Counted from the first letter of the stretch, positions 8,642 to 16,748 are shown. The stretch is 64,000 nt of DNA from an uncultured Sphingomonadaceae bacterium (GCA_947493325.1 CANLQI010000001.1:376501-440500), one strand, 5' to 3'. A program made the numbers and translations. The notes: generated by a model not told the origin, from the sequence alone.

Positions 8642-9169
8642 TTATTGATTGGTACCGCTGTCTTCCCAGCTCACCATATCACCTGCCTTGATACCCAGTT
8701 CCCTGGCCAGTCCGCCGCGGATTTCCAGCACCATCGCAACGGGTTCGCCGGAAGGGATGGAGTCCAGTGAATAAGGCTCTGCGTTGGCGGCGATGCTTTC
8801 AATCGAGCCGTCTGCGCGCACGAAGATGATATCAAGCGGCAGCACGGTATTGCGCATCCAGAAGCTCGCCATTTTGGGCGTGGGGAACGGGAATATCATG
8901 CCGGTGTCATCGGCCATTTCGGTGCGGAACATCATGCCCTTGGCCTGCTGCGCGGCTGTGCGTGCCACTTCGACCCTGAAAGAATGTACCGTGTCCCCAC
9001 TTTTGACGGTCAGCGGGACGACTTCCAGGCCGGATTGCGCGTCTATTGACGGTGTTCCAGTGGCTTCATTTTGCGTGCTGTCGCCCTGCGCCGTGCCGGG
9101 AGCGGTGCAGGCGGCGAGTGCACCTGCGATGCAGAGCGCACATGCGCGTGTCCAGATTAGTCGTGCCAT
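8642..9169 (-). CDS. DUF192 family lipoprotein
   Basis: This 175-residue protein has a signal peptide with lipobox (LAAC) and a DUF192 domain over roughly residues 50-170. Typical blocks are RTAAQQAKGMMFRTEM, GMIFPFPTPKMASFWMRNT, PLDIIFV and the closing LEIRGGLARELGIKAGD. The molecular function of DUF192 is not established. The start overlaps the end of recX by 13 bases on the same strand, so the two are co-transcribed. Confidence 0.9.
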   Translation of the reverse strand: MARLIWTRACALCIAGALAACTAPGTAQGDSTQNEATGTPSIDAQSGLEVVPLTVKSGDTVHSFRVEVARTAAQQAKGMMFRTEMADDTGMIFPFPTPKMASFWMRNTVLPLDIIFVRADGSIESIAANAEPYSLDSIPSGEPVAMVLEIRGGLARELGIKAGDMVSWEDSGTNQ

Positions 9170-9792
9170 GGTTCAAAATCCTCATATCCGCCCGCCTGCT
9201 CTGTCAGATCGGCTATATCCTCCATAGTATCGGCAAATACCAGCGTACGTGCAATCGAAAAATCATGCCCGCCGCGCAGCATAGCCTGCAACTGTTTCTG
9301 CCGTTTATCGGATGGGGCGGCTTCGCGGGCAAAGGGGCCAAAGCGGCGTTTGCGGGCCATTTTCAATGCGGCTTCGGCTGCGGATTGGGCGGCGGTTTCT
9401 TTTGCCTTTGCGCCATCAGCTTCCGAAATACCGGCCGCATATAATGCTTCGTCAACGCGGCGGCGGCCATAACCGCGGGCGGTGAGTGATGCGGCCTTCT
9501 GGCTCGCGAACAGGGCATCGTCGATATATTTCAGCTTTACGAACTGTGCGACGAGTGCATCAATATCGGCGGGCCGTTCCCCCTCCCACCCGCGCTCACG
9601 CAGCTTTCGGGCGAGATAGGTTTTCAGCTTGTGCGCCGTGGTGGCGTATCTACCAACATAATGCAGCGCGAGGTCTTTGAGCAGGCGTTCATTCAACGGT
9701 TTGGGCGGTCTGCGTTCACGCGGTTTGCGTGCGCCTTTGGAAAGCTTGCTTTTCTGCGGCATTTCGCCCTCAAATTCTTTCTGGTCAGCCAT
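9157..9792 (-). CDS. recX: regulatory protein RecX
   Basis: RecX binds RecA filaments and modulates recombination and SOS activity. The 211-residue product starts with a basic Lys/Arg-rich tail (about 35 residues) and then shows the RecX three-helix repeats: ALHYVGRYATTAHKLKTYLARKL, KYIDDALFASQKAASLTARGYGRRRV, DEALYAAGI. Alphaproteobacterial RecX often has such a longer form. The gene is the first of a minus-strand run (recX, DUF192, NDUFA12, DUF2155) and is divergent from the acyl-AMP ligase gene. recA is not in the window. Confidence 0.85.
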   Translation of the reverse strand: MADQKEFEGEMPQKSKLSKGARKPRERRPPKPLNERLLKDLALHYVGRYATTAHKLKTYLARKLRERGWEGERPADIDALVAQFVKLKYIDDALFASQKAASLTARGYGRRRVDEALYAAGISEADGAKAKETAAQSAAEAALKMARKRRFGPFAREAAPSDKRQKQLQAMLRGGHDFSIARTLVFADTMEDIADLTEQAGGYEDFEPWHD

Positions 9793-10006
9793 TTGTCATT
9801 TTTGTGCCACATTCAGGGCCAAATTTGAACGCTTGTAATGCGCAAAAACATGTCATGTATAAGTCCTGATGGCATTGTCATACAATGTAAAGTGTTAAAC
9901 CTGAGGGGCTTAAGAAAGAAAATTTGAACGGATGCGCAGCGGATTTCATGCTGTTTATGCATCCACAGGGACAAATATCCCTGCAAATATAAAGATGGGT
10001 CAGTTT

Positions 10007-11734
10007 ATGACAGAATTATTGCCAACGCCGTCACTGGATGATCTGCCAAGGCGTTTTTCCGATTTTGATACTCTGGGCGATGCACTTGATTATGCGGCGC
10101 AGGGCGTACGCGGCTTTAATTTCCACGATCCGCGCGGCACTTTGACGCGGCCCTATCCATATAGCGAAATGCGCGAAGATGCCATTGAAGCCGCCTATCG
10201 CCTGATTGCGCATGGTATCAAGCCGGGCGATAGAATTGCGTTATGCGCTGAAACGGGCGCAGAATTTGCAGCGCTGTTCTTTGGCGTGGTGTATGCCGGT
10301 GCATGGCCGGTTCCCTTGCCACTGCCAACCAGTTTTGGCGGCAAAGACAGCTATATCGACCAGCTGTCAGTGCAGCTCACGAGCTCTGACCCCAAAATCC
10401 TGTTCTTCCCCCCCGAACTTGCCGAAATGGCAGGCGCGGCAGCGGATGCCTGTAATGTCGAAGGATTGGATTGGGTGGAGTTCGCCGCACGTGAGGCCAA
10501 AAAAACCGAGCTTCCACAAGCCAAACCTGACGATATTTGCTATCTGCAGTATTCCAGTGGCTCGACCCGTTTTCCACACGGCGTTGCGGTGACGCATCAC
10601 GCGTTGCTCAGCAACCTGAAAGCGCATGCCGTGGGCATGAATGTCGGCGGCACGGACCGCTGTATCAGCTGGCTGCCATGGTATCATGACATGGGGCTGG
10701 TGGGCTGTATGCTTTCCATGGTCGCCAATCAGGTATCGACGGATTACCTGAAAACCGAAGATTTCGCGCGGCGTCCGCTGGCATGGCTGGATCTGATCAG
10801 CCGCAACCCGGGCAACAGCTGTTCTTATTCACCATCATTCGGTTATGATATCTGCGCGCGCCGCATTGGCAGCCAGTCAAAAGTGGCCGAACGTTTTGAC
10901 CTGTCACGCTGGCGTATTGCCGGTAATGGTGCGGACATGATCCGCCCTGATGTGATGCAGAGCTTTGTCGACGCTTTTGCCGACGCCGGTTTTGATGCGA
11001 AGGCATTCCTGCCAAGCTACGGTCTTGCCGAAGCCACCCTTGCCGTGACGCTGATGCCGCCGGGCGAGGGTATTGTTGTGGAGCTTGTCGAAGAAACCAA
11101 GCTTTCCGGCGAAGTGCACGATACCGCGAAACCGAAACGTTACCGCGCGATCGTCAATTGCGGCAAGCCCGCGCTTGATATGAAAGTCGAAATCCGCAGT
11201 GAGCACGGCGAAGTGTTGCCCGAAAAAGCGATTGGCAAAATCTGGACCGCCGGGCCATCTGTCATGCACAGCTATTTCCGCGATGAAGAAGCGACGAATG
11301 AATGTCTTGTGGATGGCTGGCTTGATACAGGCGATATGGGCTATATGTCGGACGGCTATCTCTATGTGGTGGGCCGCGCCAAGGACATGATTATCATCAA
11401 CGGCAAAAACCACTGGCCGCAGGATATCGAATGGGCGGTTGAACAGCTGCCCGGTTTCAAATCTGGCGATATTGCAGCATTCAGCGTGACGACACCTGGC
11501 GGTGAAGAAACACCTGCGGTGCTGGTACAGTGCCGCACATCGGATGAAGCCGAGCGCCAGCGCCTGCATGGTGAAATCCGCGACAAGGTGCGCTCGATCA
11601 CTGGCATGAACTGCGTCATCGAGCTCGTGCCACCGCGCACATTGCCGCGCACCAGTTCCGGCAAGCTGAGCCGTGCGAAAGCGCGTAATTTATATTTGAC
11701 CGGCGAGATTCAACCCTACGCGATTGCGGCATAG
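10007..11734 (+). CDS. fatty acyl-AMP ligase (FAAL-type AMP-dependent synthetase)
   Basis: This family activates fatty acids as acyl-adenylates and normally passes them to an acyl carrier protein. AMP-binding motifs are visible: YLQYSSGSTRFPHGVAVTH (P-loop-like), SWLPWYHDMGLVG, SYGLAEATLAV, GWLDTGDMGY, VVGRAKDMIIINGKNHWPQD and a C-terminal RTSSGKLSRAKAR with the catalytic Lys. The HDMGL block and the short C-terminal domain fit FAALs rather than CoA ligases. I take ATG 10007 (MTELLPTPSLDDLPRRF); the frame extends to 9932 but those residues look non-conserved. No PKS, NRPS or carrier-protein gene is adjacent. The stop is immediately followed by the structured repeat. Confidence 0.86.
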   Translation: MTELLPTPSLDDLPRRFSDFDTLGDALDYAAQGVRGFNFHDPRGTLTRPYPYSEMREDAIEAAYRLIAHGIKPGDRIALCAETGAEFAALFFGVVYAGAWPVPLPLPTSFGGKDSYIDQLSVQLTSSDPKILFFPPELAEMAGAAADACNVEGLDWVEFAAREAKKTELPQAKPDDICYLQYSSGSTRFPHGVAVTHHALLSNLKAHAVGMNVGGTDRCISWLPWYHDMGLVGCMLSMVANQVSTDYLKTEDFARRPLAWLDLISRNPGNSCSYSPSFGYDICARRIGSQSKVAERFDLSRWRIAGNGADMIRPDVMQSFVDAFADAGFDAKAFLPSYGLAEATLAVTLMPPGEGIVVELVEETKLSGEVHDTAKPKRYRAIVNCGKPALDMKVEIRSEHGEVLPEKAIGKIWTAGPSVMHSYFRDEEATNECLVDGWLDTGDMGYMSDGYLYVVGRAKDMIIINGKNHWPQDIEWAVEQLPGFKSGDIAAFSVTTPGGEETPAVLVQCRTSDEAERQRLHGEIRDKVRSITGMNCVIELVPPRTLPRTSSGKLSRAKARNLYLTGEIQPYAIAA

Positions 11735-11930
11735 TCTTATGCGTTGAAGCGCACGGTACCGCCCTCTCCCCCTCCCAACCTCCCGATAGTGTGACCTGCT
11801 AGTATATCGGGAGGTTGGGAGGGGGAGAGGGCCGGTACCGCGTTCCCGCAGGCTTTCGCGCAGCGAAAAACAGCCGTGAGGGACAAAGAAACTCCAGCGC
11901 CGACTTATTGCCGTGAGGCAATCAAATAAA
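11734..11930 (+). repeat. three-hairpin structured repeat, copy A
   Basis: Directly after the acyl-AMP ligase stop there is: a small hairpin (TGCG/CGCA, about 11739-11752); a large hairpin 11755-11839 with 33/34-base arms and an 18-base loop; a second hairpin with TTTCGC-GCA-GCGAAA (11854-11868) inside GGC/GCC and TCCC/GGGA pairs (11844-11883); and a third hairpin ATTGCC-GTGA-GGCAAT (11907-11922). It matches copy B at 53904-54107 closely, but the stems differ by paired changes. It ends about 20 bases before the VOC gene start. Whether it acts as RNA or is a mobile palindromic repeat is open. Confidence 0.8.
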
Positions 11931-11943
11931 AAGGAATCCTCCC

Positions 11944-12339
11944 ATGACCCAGTTTATCGCTGCCATGACCCTTGTCGTGCCAGACTATGATGCGGCCATC
12001 GAGTTTTACGTCGGGCGCCTTGGTTTCGACCTGATCGAAGATACGCGGCTTTCCGAAGACAAACGCTGGGTTCTTGTTGCGCCTCCCGGTTCAACGGAAA
12101 CGCGGTTGCTGCTGGCGAAAGCGGCCAATGAAAATCAGGAAGAAGCGATAGGCAATCAGGCCGGGGGCCGTGTGTTCCTGCTTCTTGAAACCTATGATTT
12201 CGACGCTGATTACGCCCTGATGCAGCGCGCCAGTGTCGATTTCCTCGAAGAACCGCGTGAAGAGCCTTATGGCAAAGTCGCTGTGTTTCGTGACCCGTTC
12301 GGCAATAAATGGGATTTGATTGAAAAGAGCCTCGTTTGA
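11944..12339 (+). CDS. VOC (glyoxalase/bleomycin resistance-like) family protein
   Basis: This 131-residue single-module vicinal oxygen chelate protein shows DYDAAIEFYVGRLGFDLIED at the start and YGKVAVFRDPFGNKWDLIEK at the end, the usual paired beta-alpha-beta-beta-beta halves. VOC proteins include glyoxalases, extradiol dioxygenases and resistance binders; the substrate cannot be told from sequence. AAGGA at about 11930-11934 serves as ribosome binding site. The structured repeat occupies the whole leader. The downstream 600 bases carry only repeats. Confidence 0.85.
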   Translation: MTQFIAAMTLVVPDYDAAIEFYVGRLGFDLIEDTRLSEDKRWVLVAPPGSTETRLLLAKAANENQEEAIGNQAGGRVFLLLETYDFDADYALMQRASVDFLEEPREEPYGKVAVFRDPFGNKWDLIEKSLV

Positions 12340-12944
12340 CCGCGCAGTCGGGGCCCTCTTCGAATTTACTGCCGGACAAGCTGATCGCAGTTCGAAGTTT
12401 CGCCACTCATCCCCGCCATCCTGAAACAAGTTGGCGTTCATTCCTATCAAGCAAGGAACGGCATCATTCGTATTAATAACATCGTCATTCCCAGCTTGCC
12501 TGCCCTCGCTAAGGCGGTGGACTCGGAATCTATCTCACAACGGTTGCATATAGGCGCAAGTGTGGTGAGATAGATTCCCGATTTCGCAGGAAAGACGGTG
12601 TTGCCTTAGTGTAAGCGGATTAACTCTAAACCAGTCGAGGATGGAGGATCACATCATTCGACGAGCATGTCCAAAATATTGACATAAGGCTCAGACCGGC
12701 GGCCAGGCCCTATTGCCCGCCCACCAGATGCGTGCGCACCGCGAAAAATAGCCGCGAGGTCAGAAAACATTACCATCTCGTGGTGAAGTCCTGAAATAAT
12801 CTTTCCTTGCGCAAAATCGAATCTCTGGGTAAAGGGCTTTCATCTCATTACATCGGTCATATATAGCAGGCTCAACCAATCCGGTTGGCACTTAATGGCC
12901 CTTACCGGTGAGACATGTAATTCGAGTTTGGAAGCAGGCAGTTT
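12340..12944. other. 605-base intergenic region with repeats before secE
   Basis: No gene was found here. It holds a half CTGAAACAAG-type repeat (about 12419-12440), an inverted repeat at 12482-12604 and a segment resembling the structured element (12694-12800). Near the secE end there is TATATA at 12860-12865, a possible -10 element without a clear -35, and a small CCAATCCGGTTGG palindrome at about 12875-12887. The secE promoter should lie here. Confidence 0.6.
12482..12604. repeat. intergenic inverted repeat with 14-base perfect arms
   Basis: The arms GGAATCTATCTCAC (12525-12538) and GTGAGATAGATTCC (12565-12578) are perfect inverted copies. They are flanked by further imperfect pairing (GTCATTCCC ... 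CCTGCCCTCGC against the 3' side). This style of repeat is common in intergenic DNA of sphingomonads. Confidence 0.65.
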
Positions 12945-13139
12945 ATGGCAAAGACAACCCCCGGTGAATTCGTCCGTCAGGTACGGGCTGAATCGTCCAA
13001 AGTGGTATGGCCGACACGGCAGGAAACCATCACGACGACTATCATGGTGATGATCATGATGACCATTTTGGCGCTATTTTTCCTGGGCATTGACTCGGTA
13101 TTCAACTGGGTCGTGCAATCTTTGCTCTCGCTCGCGTAA
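12945..13139 (+). CDS. secE: preprotein translocase subunit SecE
   Basis: SecE is the essential clamp subunit of the SecYEG channel in the inner membrane. The 64-residue product is the short, single-span type: the amphipathic stretch VRAESSKVVWPTRQETITTT (about residues 13-32) contains the conserved VxWPT(R/K)xE motif, followed by one transmembrane helix. It precedes nusG by 29 bases, the conserved secE-nusG order. A GCAGG ribosome binding site lies just upstream. Confidence 0.95.
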   Translation: MAKTTPGEFVRQVRAESSKVVWPTRQETITTTIMVMIMMTILALFFLGIDSVFNWVVQSLLSLA

Positions 13140-13168
13140 TAACAGATTTAATATAGAAAGTTTCGCCC

Positions 13169-13705
13169 ATGTCGCGCTGGTACATTATTCACGCCTATTC
13201 CGGCTTTGAAAACAAGGTAAAGGAGAATATCCTTTCCGAAGCACAGCGGCTTGAGCTGACGCAGCTCGTCGATGAGGTGGAAGTACCCACGGAAACCGTG
13301 ACTGAGGTGCGCCGCGGCAAAAAGGTGCAGTCGGAACGGAAATTCTTCCCCGGCTATGTGCTGGCGAAACTGACCATGACCGATGATGTTTATCACTTGG
13401 TCAAGAATACACCGAAAGTAACCGGCTTTCTGGGCTCCAGCGGCAAGCCGCAGCCCATCAGCGAGGCCGAGGCTGCACGCATTCTGAATACCAAGGAAGA
13501 AGCCGCCAACGCGCCCAAGAAGAAAATCAGTGTTGAATACGACATTGGCGATCAGGTCAAAGTGCTCGACGGTCCGTTCGCGAGCTTTAACGGTGTGGTC
13601 GAGGAATTGGATTTCGAGAAAAACCGTGTAAAAGTGTCGGTGTCCATCTTTGGTCGTCCAACGCCTGTGGAATTGGATTTCGAGCAGGTTGAGCTGCAGA
13701 AGTAA
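13169..13705 (+). CDS. nusG: transcription termination/antitermination protein NusG
   Basis: NusG binds elongating RNA polymerase through its N-terminal domain and links it to ribosomes or Rho through the KOW domain. The 178 residues begin SRWYIIHAYSGFENKVKENI (typical NGN start), include RKFFPGYVLAKLTM and HLVKNTPKVTGFLG, and end with a KOW domain (YDIGDQVKVLDGPFASFNGV). Length is normal. It follows secE and precedes rplK, separated from rplK by a palindromic repeat. Confidence 0.97.
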   Translation: MSRWYIIHAYSGFENKVKENILSEAQRLELTQLVDEVEVPTETVTEVRRGKKVQSERKFFPGYVLAKLTMTDDVYHLVKNTPKVTGFLGSSGKPQPISEAEAARILNTKEEAANAPKKKISVEYDIGDQVKVLDGPFASFNGVVEELDFEKNRVKVSVSIFGRPTPVELDFEQVELQK

Positions 13706-13708
13706 TAG

Positions 13709-13866
13709 GACCCTCTCCCACCGGGAGAGGGCAACGAGACTTGGCAGCTTGCTGCCTAGTCGCAGGGGTGAGGGGCTTCGCGCTATCGATAGGTCCTGCA
13801 CCCTCACCAAGTTGCGCTAGGTGCTTGCGCACCAAGCTTCACTATCCTCTCCCTAAAAGGAGAGGA
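13709..13866. repeat. palindromic repeat between nusG and rplK
   Basis: CCCTCTCCCACCGGGAGAGGG (13711-13731) opens the element and CCTCTCCCTAAAAGGAGAGG (about 13846-13865) closes it. An internal hairpin, GGCAG-CTT-GCTGCC, lies at about 13744-13757. Its inner part is an inverted relative of the repeat at 52944-53098. The remaining bases to 14030 hold no gene. Confidence 0.7.
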
Positions 13867-14030
13867 TTATATGTTGCATTATGCGCAAAATCCGCTAATG
13901 CCGCGCCTTCTGTTGCTTTGGCGACAGATTCTCATGCGGGAGGTGCGCCATCTGGCAATCCGTCTGACCGCTTAATTTGAAGGGTGTGCGCGCAATGCAT
14001 GCATCCTGACAGAATGAAGGAGCAAAGCTC

Positions 14031-14462
14031 ATGGCCAAGAAAATTGATGGCTATATCAAACTACAGGTGCCTGCCGGCACCGCTAACCCGTCTCCACCGA
14101 TCGGCCCTGCCCTGGGTCAGCGCGGCGTTAACATCATGGAATTCTGTAAGGCGTTTAACGCCGCGACACAGGATTTTGAAAAGAACACACCGATCCCGAC
14201 GACTATTACAGTTTACGCGGACCGCAGTTTCTCTTTCACCACGAAAACACCGCCTGCCAGCTATTTGATCAAGAAAGCTGCGAAGCTGAAATCCGGTTCG
14301 AAAGAGCCCGGTAAAGAAGTCGCTGGCCAGATCAAGCGTTCGCAGCTCGCGGAAATCGCGGAAACCAAAATGAAAGACCTGAACGCCAATGATATTGAAG
14401 CGGCAACGCGTATTATCGAAGGTAGCGCGCGCGCTATGGGCCTTGAAGTGACGGAGGGTTAA
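14031..14462 (+). CDS. rplK: 50S ribosomal protein L11
   Basis: L11 forms the GTPase-associated centre with 23S rRNA. The 143-residue product has the typical start [43 protein letters not shown], the [14 protein letters not shown] block and the C-terminal TMKD-type region (here [20 protein letters not shown]). A strong ribosome binding site (AAGGAG, about 14015-14020) precedes the ATG. Four bases separate its stop from rplA. Confidence 0.98.
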   Translation: MAKKIDGYIKLQVPAGTANPSPPIGPALGQRGVNIMEFCKAFNAATQDFEKNTPIPTTITVYADRSFSFTTKTPPASYLIKKAAKLKSGSKEPGKEVAGQIKRSQLAEIAETKMKDLNANDIEAATRIIEGSARAMGLEVTEG

Positions 14463-14466
14463 TCCA

Positions 14467-15165
14467 ATGGCCATGAACAAGAAACAAAAGAATATTGCCG
14501 AAAAACTTGACCGTGAAGCATTCCACAATGTGGATGATGCGATCAAGACGGTGAAGGAATTCGCCAGCTCCACCAAATTCGACGAAACTGTCGATATTGC
14601 CATCAACCTGGGCGTTGACCCGCGTCACGCGGACCAGATGGTGCGCGGCATGGTATCGCTGCCTTCGGGCACGGGCAAAGACATGCGCGTTGCCGTTTTC
14701 GCAAAGGGCGACAAAGCCGAAGAAGCGAAAAAAGCGGGCGCGGACGTTGTCGGCGCAGAAGACCTGATGGAGTCAATGCAGGGCGGCGACCTCAACTATG
14801 ACCGCATTATCGCAACGCCTGACATGATGGGCGTTGTCGGCCGTCTGGGTAAAGTGTTGGGCCCCAAAGGTCTGATGCCTAATCCGAAACTCGGCACTGT
14901 AACAATGGATGTGACCAAAGCTGTTGGCGACGCCAAGGGCGGCCAGGTGGAATTCCGCGTGGAAAAAGCCGGTATTGTGCACAGTGGCATCGGCAAGGCA
15001 AGCTTTAGCGAAAAAGACCTGCGCGCAAACTTCGACGCATTTGTCGGCGCAATTGTCAAAGCCAAGCCATCAGGCGCCAAAGGCAAATATGTAAAGAAAA
15101 TCGGCATCAGCTCAACCATGGGTCCGGGCCTGAAAATCAACACATCGGAAATCGAAGGCGCGTAA
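14467..15165 (+). CDS. rplA: 50S ribosomal protein L1
   Basis: L1 forms the mobile stalk near the E site and usually represses its own L11-L1 operon by binding the mRNA. The 232-residue product is normal in length. Family segments are [76 protein letters not shown] (in part) and [17 protein letters not shown]. It is directly downstream of rplK and is followed by an intrinsic terminator. Confidence 0.98.
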   Translation: MAMNKKQKNIAEKLDREAFHNVDDAIKTVKEFASSTKFDETVDIAINLGVDPRHADQMVRGMVSLPSGTGKDMRVAVFAKGDKAEEAKKAGADVVGAEDLMESMQGGDLNYDRIIATPDMMGVVGRLGKVLGPKGLMPNPKLGTVTMDVTKAVGDAKGGQVEFRVEKAGIVHSGIGKASFSEKDLRANFDAFVGAIVKAKPSGAKGKYVKKIGISSTMGPGLKINTSEIEGA

Positions 15166-15197
15166 GCGTTCATCAGGTTTCGATAATCAGTTAAACG

Positions 15198-15230
15198 AAA
15201 GGCCGGAGGGAAACTCCGGCCTTTTTTGTT
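15198..15230 (+). terminator. intrinsic terminator after rplA
   Basis: AAAGGCCGGAG (15198-15208) pairs with CTCCGGCCTTT (15214-15224) over a short GGAAA loop and runs into a T-rich tract. It separates the L11-L1 transcript from rplJL. Confidence 0.92.
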
Positions 15231-15231
15231 G

Positions 15232-15260
15232 CTTGACTCCTCCGCCATTCCCGCTATTAC
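15232..15260 (+). promoter_or_regulatory. probable sigma-70 promoter for rplJL
   Basis: CTTGAC (15232-15237) and TATTAC (15255-15260) are separated by 17 bases, directly downstream of the rplA terminator and upstream of the L10 leader. Confidence 0.55.
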
Positions 15261-15284
15261 GCCGACGAAACCTGAAGAGTTCGC

Positions 15285-15365
15285 TCTAACGGTTCCGTCC
15301 GAGACAGTTGGTGAGGGAAATCTGTCCCTCTTAATTGCCAGCCTAGACGGGGAAAAGTTTTACCG
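15285..15365 (+). promoter_or_regulatory. probable L10(L12)4-binding ribosomal protein leader
   Basis: About 250-320 bases before rplJ there is the sequence GACAGTTGGTGAGGGAAAT, then CCCTCTTAATTGCCAGCCTA and GACGGGG, arranged as hairpin halves (GAGGGA/TCCCTC). The order GGTGAGRG ... CCCTCTTAAT ... GCCAGCC recalls L10 leaders, where the L10/L12 complex represses its own mRNA. The assignment is from memory of the pattern, not from a covariance model. Confidence 0.55.
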
Positions 15366-15478
15366 GCCTCGCATTTTTTGCAGGTCTGTCGTTTGCAAAG
15401 CCTATGGCTTTACTCCGGCGCGAAACCCACCCCCTTGGACAATATGGCCTGTTGGCATTGCCAGCTGGCTTTCGCCCG

Positions 15479-15559
15479 TCACCCTGAACTTGTTTCAGGG
15501 TCCAGGGCAGCGGGCGCACCGTTTGCGGCTCTGGATGCTGAAACAAGTTCAGCATGACG
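15479..15559. repeat. CTGAACTTGTTTCAG-type inverted repeat in the rplJ leader
   Basis: CCCTGAACTTGTTTCAGGG (15482-15500) and GATGCTGAAACAAGTTCAGC (15534-15553) are inverted relatives, a short dispersed repeat also seen at 59174-59316. It sits between the L10 leader and the rplJ ribosome binding site. Confidence 0.7.
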
Positions 15560-15609
15560 ATTTAGGAATGGGGCGCTGCTTTTTGCGGCGTCTTCAAAAG
15601 GAGAATGGC

Positions 15610-16122
15610 ATGAATCGCGACGAGAAAAAGGAAGCAGTTGCTTCGCTTAGCGCCATGTTGTCCGATGCCGGAGCTGTTGTGGTCACACGCAACCTCGGTC
15701 TTACTGTTGCTCAGTCTACTGAGCTGCGGTCGGCAATGCGCGACGCGGGGGCTTCTTATAAAGTCACAAAAAACCGTCTTGCCAAGCTCGCTATTTCCGA
15801 CACGGATTATGATTCCATCGGTGAATTTCTGACAGGGCCCACCGCTCTTGCAGTTTCATCGGATCCGGTGGCTGCCGCCAAGGCAGTTGTCGAATTTGCG
15901 AAAACCAATGACAAACTTGAAATTGTCGGCGGCGCAATGGGGGATACCGCATTGGACGTGGCAGGTGTGAAAGCGCTGGCAGCATTGCCATCACTTGACG
16001 AACTGCGCGGTAAACTTGTTGGCCTGCTGAACGCACCCGCCACCAAGGTTGCCCAGATTGTGTCGGCACCCGCGAGCAAGGTTGCACGGGTTGTGGGCGC
16101 ATATGCGGCCACAGATTCGTAA
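15610..16122 (+). CDS. rplJ: 50S ribosomal protein L10
   Basis: L10 anchors L12 dimers to the ribosome stalk. The true start is ATG 15610 (MNRDEKKEAVASLSAML) behind AAGGAG at about 15597-15602; the frame is open back to 15226 through leader and repeat, which is not protein-like. The 170 residues contain TRNLGLTVAQSTELRSAMRDAGASYKV-type sequence, KNRLAKLA, LTGPTALAVS and a helical C-terminal L12-binding tail (KVAQIVSAPASKVARVVGAY). It is followed 82 bases later by rplL. Confidence 0.97.
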   Translation: MNRDEKKEAVASLSAMLSDAGAVVVTRNLGLTVAQSTELRSAMRDAGASYKVTKNRLAKLAISDTDYDSIGEFLTGPTALAVSSDPVAAAKAVVEFAKTNDKLEIVGGAMGDTALDVAGVKALAALPSLDELRGKLVGLLNAPATKVAQIVSAPASKVARVVGAYAATDS

Positions 16123-16204
16123 GGCTTAGACGTATAAACATTTACAAATTAACTATTATTTAAGGGTCCCAAATAGGATTCCGACAGAACAGGATTATTT
16201 TGAC

Positions 16205-16579
16205 ATGGCAGATATTGCAAAAATCGTAGACCAACTTTCCGAACTGACCGTTCTTGAAGCAGCTGAACTTGCGACAGCTCTTGAAGAAAAATGGGGCGTT
16301 TCCGCTGCAGCCGCTGTTGCTGTTGCCGGTGCGCCTGCTGCGGGCGGCGGTGAAGCTGCTCCTGAAAAAGACGAATTCGACGTTGTCCTGACCGGCGACG
16401 GCGGCAAGAAAATTCAGGTGATTAAAGAAGTTCGTGCGATCACACAGCTTGGCCTGACCGAAGCAAAAGCTCTGGTAGAAGGTGCGCCTAAGCCGATCAA
16501 AGAAGGCGTCAACAAAGCTGAAGCCGAAGAAATCAAAGGCAAAATCGAAGCTGCTGGCGGTACCGTTGAACTCAAGTAA
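16205..16579 (+). CDS. rplL: 50S ribosomal protein L7/L12
   Basis: L12 dimers recruit translational GTPases. The 124 residues show the N-terminal dimerisation helix ([20 protein letters not shown]), an Ala/Gly-rich hinge (about 34-55) and the C-terminal domain with [20 protein letters not shown] and [20 protein letters not shown]. Length is normal. A terminator follows, so rpoB is not in the same uninterrupted transcript. Confidence 0.98.
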   Translation: MADIAKIVDQLSELTVLEAAELATALEEKWGVSAAAAVAVAGAPAAGGGEAAPEKDEFDVVLTGDGGKKIQVIKEVRAITQLGLTEAKALVEGAPKPIKEGVNKAEAEEIKGKIEAAGGTVELK

Positions 16580-16632
16580 TTTGAGCGAGATGTAAAAGCT
16601 GTAAAGCTTCGTCTGTTTTTACAGACTATGAG

Positions 16633-16669
16633 AAGGGCGGTCTCCTTAGGTGGAGCCGCCCTTTTTCTT
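16633..16669 (+). terminator. intrinsic terminator after rplL
   Basis: AAGGGCGG (16633-16640) pairs with CCGCCCTT (16655-16662), with an inner CTCC/GGAG pairing, and is followed by TTTTCTTT. Confidence 0.9.
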
Positions 16670-16748
16670 TGATGCGGCATTCATGGCGCACTTTATTGAC
16701 ATCCATGTTAATATAGAGCTAGAAAATATATTCGTTTCAGGATTGCGC

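Noticed and set aside
15226-15609. N-terminal extension of L10
   Set aside because: The extension reads through the leader and a palindromic repeat; the ribosome binding site and family start are at 15610.
16149-16163. TTAA-N7-TTAA match upstream of rplL
   Set aside because: It fits the CtrA spacing but lies in an AT-rich 80-base spacer inside a ribosomal operon and lacks the trailing C; chance is the simpler reading.
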